From Pomacea canaliculata (taxonomy: Eukaryota > Mollusca > Gastropoda > Architaenioglossa > Ampullariidae): DNA of 64,000 nucleotides. The translations under genes and the position numbers were made by a program. Below, piece by piece: positions 58,501 through 64,000 of this stretch (position 1 is its first letter; every line of letters begins with the position of its first letter). The stretch lies in NCBI RefSeq assembly GCF_003073045.1, contig NC_037598.1:9727543-9791542 (forward strand), read 5' to 3'. The notes beneath the pieces are model-generated. The model saw nothing but the letters and a program-made list of their open reading frames with translations. It did no database searches and was not told the origin of the DNA.

Positions 58501-61500
58501 ACGTGCGAGGTACGAATGGCGGCGCTCTGAAGTGCTTAGAAAACAGTTCTTTCTTTTCATTCTTCCTTCTTTAAATCATTCATTATTTCTTTCTTTCATT
58601 CTTTTACCGAGACTAAACTGCGAGTAAGCAAATTCAAGTGTTGACAGGTAACACAAAAAAGACAAAACCCTCAGGTCGGATATGTGCTATAAATAACTCT
58701 CCCACGTCATCCACTGCTTGGTGCTGGCGCCAGAATCGGAGGTGTCCAGAGAGGCTCATCGAAGTGTAAAGTTCATAGGCAGCATCAAGGAAAGGTCTCC
58801 GGTGATGGCATCCCTCCTAAAAAGGTGGAAACCTTAATTCTGCAAAACCCAGAACATGCTGCACGACTGCACCTTGGTGTGTGTGGGAACATGTTTGAAA
58901 GTTTTCAGCCATAAGACACCAGGCTAGCGTGCCACACGGCTTGCGGAGGTTTGCAAGGGCAAGAAAAGAAAAAATATTTTGAAAATAAGGAGCAAAGGAG
59001 AATATGGGGGTAGGGAGTAGTTTGGGAGGGAAAGAAGCCTACTGTCACCTGAACTATGTGATGATGGACGCTGGAACTGACTCTTTGATGTGCCCACCCC
59101 CTCAGCTAGAAGTGCGCCTGGATTTGGTATCAGAATAGGTAGCAGAATCCAATAGTCATCTTGGGTGGTGACATCATTCGTATTAAAATAAAACGCAAAC
59201 AGGGATATTAGAAAATCAAATCTGCTTGCAAACGCTCATCATAAAATGTTGAAACATCGACTGGGTTTTTCTTCGAACTTTAAGTTTAAAATAAAGGTTT
59301 TGGATACAGGGGAGTTAATGTCATTGTTCTTTCCATTTTATGGTGGCGAGCAGAGTGATAGCAATAATGTTGTAATGTGACCTGTAATGTGCTACATTGC
59401 CTCATTCCTCGACGATCCCTGCATCTAAGACTGTTTGTAGCCACACAAATAACCTCCCATCCGAGGTAGCCATTTTTGATCGAACAGCTTTGTACTACCG
59501 GCATCATGGCTAGCGCCCGTTTGCATGAAGTGAAGGTAGCGCTGACACAGAGGTAAGTCAGGACCAAACAACAATGCGGCATCCTCGAGCTAGAAAAAAG
59601 TGCAGGTCTCGGGAAAAAAGATATAGTATCTGCAGATGGCTGTGGGTCATAGGTCAAAGTCCTTGGTTTGGTCCACTGCTGCAGATTTACAGACGCTTCC
59701 TTGGGCTGCAGCTATGGATCGGAGGTAATGCAACCTCGTGAATTCCTGCAGACATCCAATCCCCAACCTCTGGTTGCAGGGAGTAGTGCACTTCCTGGAT
59801 CAAGAAGAGTATAATAAAAACAAACAAACAAACAAACAACCCCCTACCATCCCCCAAAAAGTATGTATGGATACTTTCAAAGCTTGTGGTTAGAATACCC
59901 TTATAAGAAATATACTTGCAACCAGAGGTGGAAAATGCAAGTTAAATCTTATACTAGCACCAAAAATAGATAAATTCATATACTATATATTTATATTAGC
60001 ATGTACATTACAATCCCAGGGACGCAAACATCTTTCACTTAACACGAAAGAAATTCAACTGAACAAACGAGGATTTTACCACGTCTCGACCATCTGGTTC
60101 TTGGTCGCCCCCCTGGAGACCCTAGAGCTACGTACGCTGCTTTGTGTGAGTTGATGTTGTATGTTGGTTCTGTTTTGGAAAGAACGGGTGCGGGTATGCG
60201 ATGCCCTCGGGGTGGAGCGGCAGCTGATCACCCACGACGGTCGCCGGCCACAGCGGAGACGTCGTCAACTGTGTTGCTGGCAAGAGTGCTAGCGCGCTCG
60301 CGTGGTAGGCAGGTAAACTCGCCCACGAGGACCTCGCCTGCAGGGGCCCAGACCAAAACGACAACCCACTTCAGCGATCTTTTCTTTGCCTAGAGTACGA
60401 TTTTGTTCGGGGGAATGTATAGACGCAGGTTTGAAGGAGTTGACAGTCTGTAGCTATTTAGTGTATTGCTTTTGCTTTAGAACATTTTCCTTTGGGGCAC
60501 CTCTGTGAGTGTGTGTGTTCTTTTCATACATCAGCGCTCACACACGCACGCCGCTCTTTAGCTTCCCTATCATTTGTCTGCAGTCCCGCTTCGCGACGTT
60601 TTGTCCCTCATTGCTGGGGAGGAGCAGCGCAAACACTCGGCTGCAGGCTCGCCGCCACTGTCGTCCCCCCGACGAGAGCGGAGCCCCGCGAGTGCTCGAG
60701 ATGCCGACAAAGACATCTGAGGGCGCGCCGTCACAATCCCCCCGATGTTTATGCAGGGGTGGAGATCTGAATGTCATCATCGAGGCCCCATTAGCAACTG
60801 TTTGCGCACAACTAGCTTTTTTCAGCAGCGCGCGAGAGAAAGATGAATTGACCCGACGAGATGAGAGAAACACGACGAACGCTGTCTCTCAACCTCTCCC
60901 CCTCCCTCGTCCTCTAACCCCCCAGTCTCCTGCATGACTATCACCAATCCTCTCCACACTCCTCCCGTGCATTGCCTCATTGGCAGAACGATGGACAGCC
61001 CCCCTTCTTCCTCCCTATTCCTTCACCCATCTTTTTTTTTTCCAATTACGCGTGACTCAAAGCAAAAGATTTCCTGGCTGACTGCAGCAAATTATAACAC
61101 ACCTATCTGGCCGTCGTTACAGCACACCTACCCCGCCGTAGCTTCAAAGGTTAAAAACATTCTTCAACTTCCTTAATCATACAAAGTGAATAAAAGCTTG
61201 ATAAAGTCTAGGAAAACCTTTAACCGTAATATTATAAACGGTTAAACGGACATCCATGTTTGTATGGTTAGAAAAAGCCTTTAGTGATCTCTGGAGCATC
61301 TACCCACAGGTATATCGACCTATTGTACCTATATTGATTTCAGTCGATCTTGCTCGCTGAAACAACATTAGCAGAAAGGTTGGGAACACCTGCAGGTCTC
61401 AATATATGTGTGATATGTATACGCTACTTCCGTAAACAACACACAGTTGTTTACATGTTGATCCTATGAAGAGCGATGCCTGTTACTGACTCAAGAATGC

Positions 61501-62320
61501 ACACTCTTCGAAACGAAAATTCTGCGTTTTGTACAAACACAAACCAAATGATTTTAGCAGTTCATCATATGATATTAAAGACTTGTATCTTTTCTATTAC
61601 GCACTCTCGTTCGCATCCATGCCTACGCATATATAAGCTCACGAGCGCACACACACACACATGCGAGCAAACAACTTTTTCTATTGTAAAGAAGGTTTTA
61701 ATTGGCGCTAGGATTCTGACTTCTTGAGTTCAGTGCTGTTTGAACAATCCTCTCTTAAACGGGAAAGAGGGTGTGGGTAGATGGTCGGGTGGCCCGTTGG
61801 TTTATTTTTTTACCTGTTGCACTTGTCGCGAAGACAGTGGGTGTCGTTAGCCATGGGTTCCGATCTCATCTCTAAATTCTTTCTGGATGTGGAATTTATT
61901 GGCATGAAGCGTCCAGTAGAGTAGTGATAAGGTACATACTTCGCTCGCTTGTCGACCTGCAGTGAGGATCGAATACGAAGACGAAGTGAGGCTCGTGTAT
62001 TATTATTAATTTAAACTAGCACTGTACCTATATCCTGTACTGGTTAAAAGCGAGATACTTAAAAGGTGCGGTGGCCAACAGTTTACATAAAAGAGGCTGT
62101 AAATACATTTCATGGAAAACAGAATAAAGAACAGAGAAAAGTGTATTACTTCGAAAATATGAAACATAAAATATGAGAGAAAAGGAAGAGACAAGGGAAA
62201 AGGATGTATAGATAGTAAATATGTACTAAGGGAAATATTCGTAGGAGAGAAAGTTACATTGTGTGTGTGTGTGAGAGAGAGAAAGAGCTTAGTGTGAATC
62301 ATCCAGACTGTGTACTACAG
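55600..62320. other. Gene-free or unrecognised interval
   Basis: Several frames of 90-140 codons occur (for example 58223-58627 plus, 59286-59657 minus, 60509-60937 plus), none with recognisable motifs. Around 60.1-60.9 kb the DNA is rich in G+C and CpG, which could mark a promoter or first exon of a gene lying outside. CA/GT microsatellites occur near 56.71-56.74, 61.65 and 62.26 kb. Confidence 0.4.
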
Positions 62321-62329
62321 TTCTGTTCT

Positions 62330-63626
62330 GCTTCGTGAAAAAGTGGGCGAGTGGTTTTCCTGCGACTAAGGGAGTCCGTCAAGGATGCACTTTGTCTCCG
62401 GTGTTGGCGAACAGCGCAACAAACATCACAGATGAGTAGGAGAAACCTAAACTCAACTTAGATCCACGGACGAGACAAAAATGACAGTTGGTCCCTTCCA
62501 GTGAGGTGAAGGGACATCCCTCTCTCCAATACGCTGCACAAACACATCTTGTTCATTGGAGAGAGACCGTGAAAAATAAGTAAACTCCGTTTTGCTGATG
62601 ACATCCATCTGACAGAAGACAGCAGTGATGAGCTGCAGGCTTTCAAAAATAAGACTCGCCACCAGTTCCAACTCATGAGGGATGCCATCAGCACGGACAA
62701 GAGAAAATAATGGCCAGCACTTTCAGACAGGGTTCCATCTGAATGGTCTGCAACTTGAGGTGTAGAGTTTCAAGTACCTGGTACCATCGTCGTTCCTTTC
62801 CTCGCTAATTCCTTCTCCTAGGACCTAGGTAATTCCTTCTCCCAGGTAATTCATCTCCGTGGTAATTCCGTCTCCCAGGTAATTCCTGACTAGGCAAGGA
62901 ATTAATCCGATTCCCCAATCTTTTCCACTCAAGTTTCGCTACAATCTCTCTGCTTCGAAGACTGACGGGGGGATAACCAAACTCAGTATTTTCGCCATCT
63001 ACAGGGGTTCAATGAACCTTTTGCTCGCTTATGCACGCTTTTCTTAAAACGTCCTCACTTCCACGCCTTCCATCTAGTACGCGGGTAAAGGCGAGAATCT
63101 CTGCCTCCCAGCAGACAGAGGCGTCGACCCTCCCGATCCTAATCCAATATGTCCCTAGTCTTATCCTTCTCGCTGTGACCTTGTTGACCAAAATGGACAG
63201 GAAGATTTAGGCATTCGAAATAAAATGCTCCCAGAGATTACTCCGAATTTCCTACAAGTAACAGAAAAGGACTTTGTTCGTCGTCTGCTCACCTGTCTGA
63301 TCGGTTTCCAGGAATCTCTGCTCGCCGTCAAGAGGAGAAAACTAGTTTTGTTTGGGTATGTCACTCGGCATGACACTCTACCCATGACAGTCCTCCATAG
63401 ATTTATGGAGGGAGGATGTCGAAGGGACAAACATAAAAAGTGGGGGTTGAATAACATCAAGGAGGGGACAGTTGCGAGACCTACTGAATGGGGCGCAGAA
63501 CAGGTCAGACTGGCTCGCCTTGCTGCTCCTCATCATGTCCCAACGGCGACTGATCACCGTCAACAAACAGCGAAACAGAGAGAAGGAAATCATTTGATGT
63601 CTACCGATATGAGTGTGCTCGTGTGA
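62330..63626 (+). mobile_element. Degenerate LINE, 3' part of reverse transcriptase
   Basis: Pieces in different frames: TKGVRQGCTLSPVL (62.37 kb, RT motif B), LRFADDIHLTEDSSDELQ (62.58 kb, catalytic FADD), a damaged FKYL segment (62.77 kb) and, from 63.3 kb, ESLLAVKRRKLVLFGYVTRH followed by EGGCRRD and NNIKEGT (C-terminal tail). Order and spacing fit one LINE copy with many frameshifts and an inserted tandem repeat. It belongs to the same broad group as the fragments at 45.3-49.0 kb and not to the LINE in P450 B. Confidence 0.75.
62810..62895 (+). repeat. Tandem GGTAATTCCnTCTCCCA repeat
   Basis: Four to five units of about 20-23 bases around GGTAATTCC lie inside the degenerate LINE, between the FKYL segment and the C-terminal tail. 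Confidence 0.7.
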
Positions 63627-64000
63627 CTTCACGTAACCCTGAACCCATCTTTGTTTACGAGGAAAAGATCCTCTATAAATAAACATTTATTATATTATTA
63701 AGTCATGTAACTGAACGCATTAAAAAATTCTAAAGTTTCCCAGCGCTAAAACAAGGTGGAAAATATAATTAGGATAATGAGAGGTACGTTTGCATCGTTT
63801 CCCAGCATGCTTCATTCGTCTTTCTCAGTCTCCTATCCACAGCACAAGCGTCTCTTTTTTCTTGCTATTCGAGGCAAAGATTTTATAGAATGTTAACTGC
63901 AGTGCACAAGAATGAGCAGTCTAGAGGATTTCTTAATATTTTGTCACTCCTGATTCATATATCTGATTAAATTAGCATTTGCTCTAGCAAGAATAAATTC
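63627..64000. other. No gene recognised
   Basis: AT-rich end of the window after the LINE remnant. Only short frames occur. Confidence 0.5.

Noticed and set aside
58223-58627. Frame of 134 codons
   Set aside because: No motif, no splice context and no conserved copy; left as unrecognised.
59286-59657. Minus-strand frame of 123 codons
   Set aside because: No recognisable domain; Cys- and Ser-rich, with no supporting context.
61784-61910. Possible tRNA-derived SINE (GGGTTCCGATCTC, with CATCTCT tail)
   Set aside because: The tail resembles that near 29.6 and 37.2 kb, but the A-box is weak, so it was not listed as a feature.

Overview
The window looks like animal nuclear DNA, most likely from a mollusc (my guess is a gastropod; the species cannot be fixed from the sequence). 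Genes are split by GT-AG introns, intergenic DNA is AT-rich and full of microsatellites, and there are LINE, SINE and Tigger-type elements. There are no bacterial operons, rRNA genes or CRISPR arrays.

The core is a cluster of cytochrome P450 genes of the CYP7/CYP8 type (closest by eye to prostacyclin synthase, CYP8A1). Four tandem units of about 7.4-8.2 kb (excluding later insertions) run from about 9.6 kb to 43.4 kb. Each holds one four-exon P450 on the minus strand, called A to D here. A fifth gene, E, lies on the plus strand (50.13-53.38 kb). A stub of a sixth last exon, F, sits at 43.4-43.6 kb. C (502 aa), D (506 aa) and E (504 aa) are intact. A has two 1-base deletions in exon 1. B has one in exon 2 and a LINE in an intron. 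Both are probably pseudogenes, unless these are assembly errors.

All five genes keep the ExxR helix and the cysteine ligand. All five, however, have a cysteine loop about three residues shorter than in known CYP7/CYP8 enzymes, and an arginine in the I-helix where those families have proline. This is the most interesting signal in the window.

Each tandem unit also carries a conserved GC-box block upstream of exon 1, a small conserved reading frame 3' of the P450 on the same strand, and a coding-like island on the opposite strand. Mobile elements have used some copies (a Tigger remnant in unit 2, a LINE in gene B). The paralogous units preserve the empty Tigger site.

From 43.4 to 55.6 kb the DNA is rearranged. 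Inverted and direct duplications, LINE 3' ends and a tRNA-derived SINE surround gene E. The flanks (0-9.6 kb and 55.6-64 kb) contain no gene I can recognise. They hold a foldback element, an AT-rich minisatellite with an inverted arm, a GC-rich stretch near 60-61 kb and a degenerate LINE at 62.3-63.6 kb.
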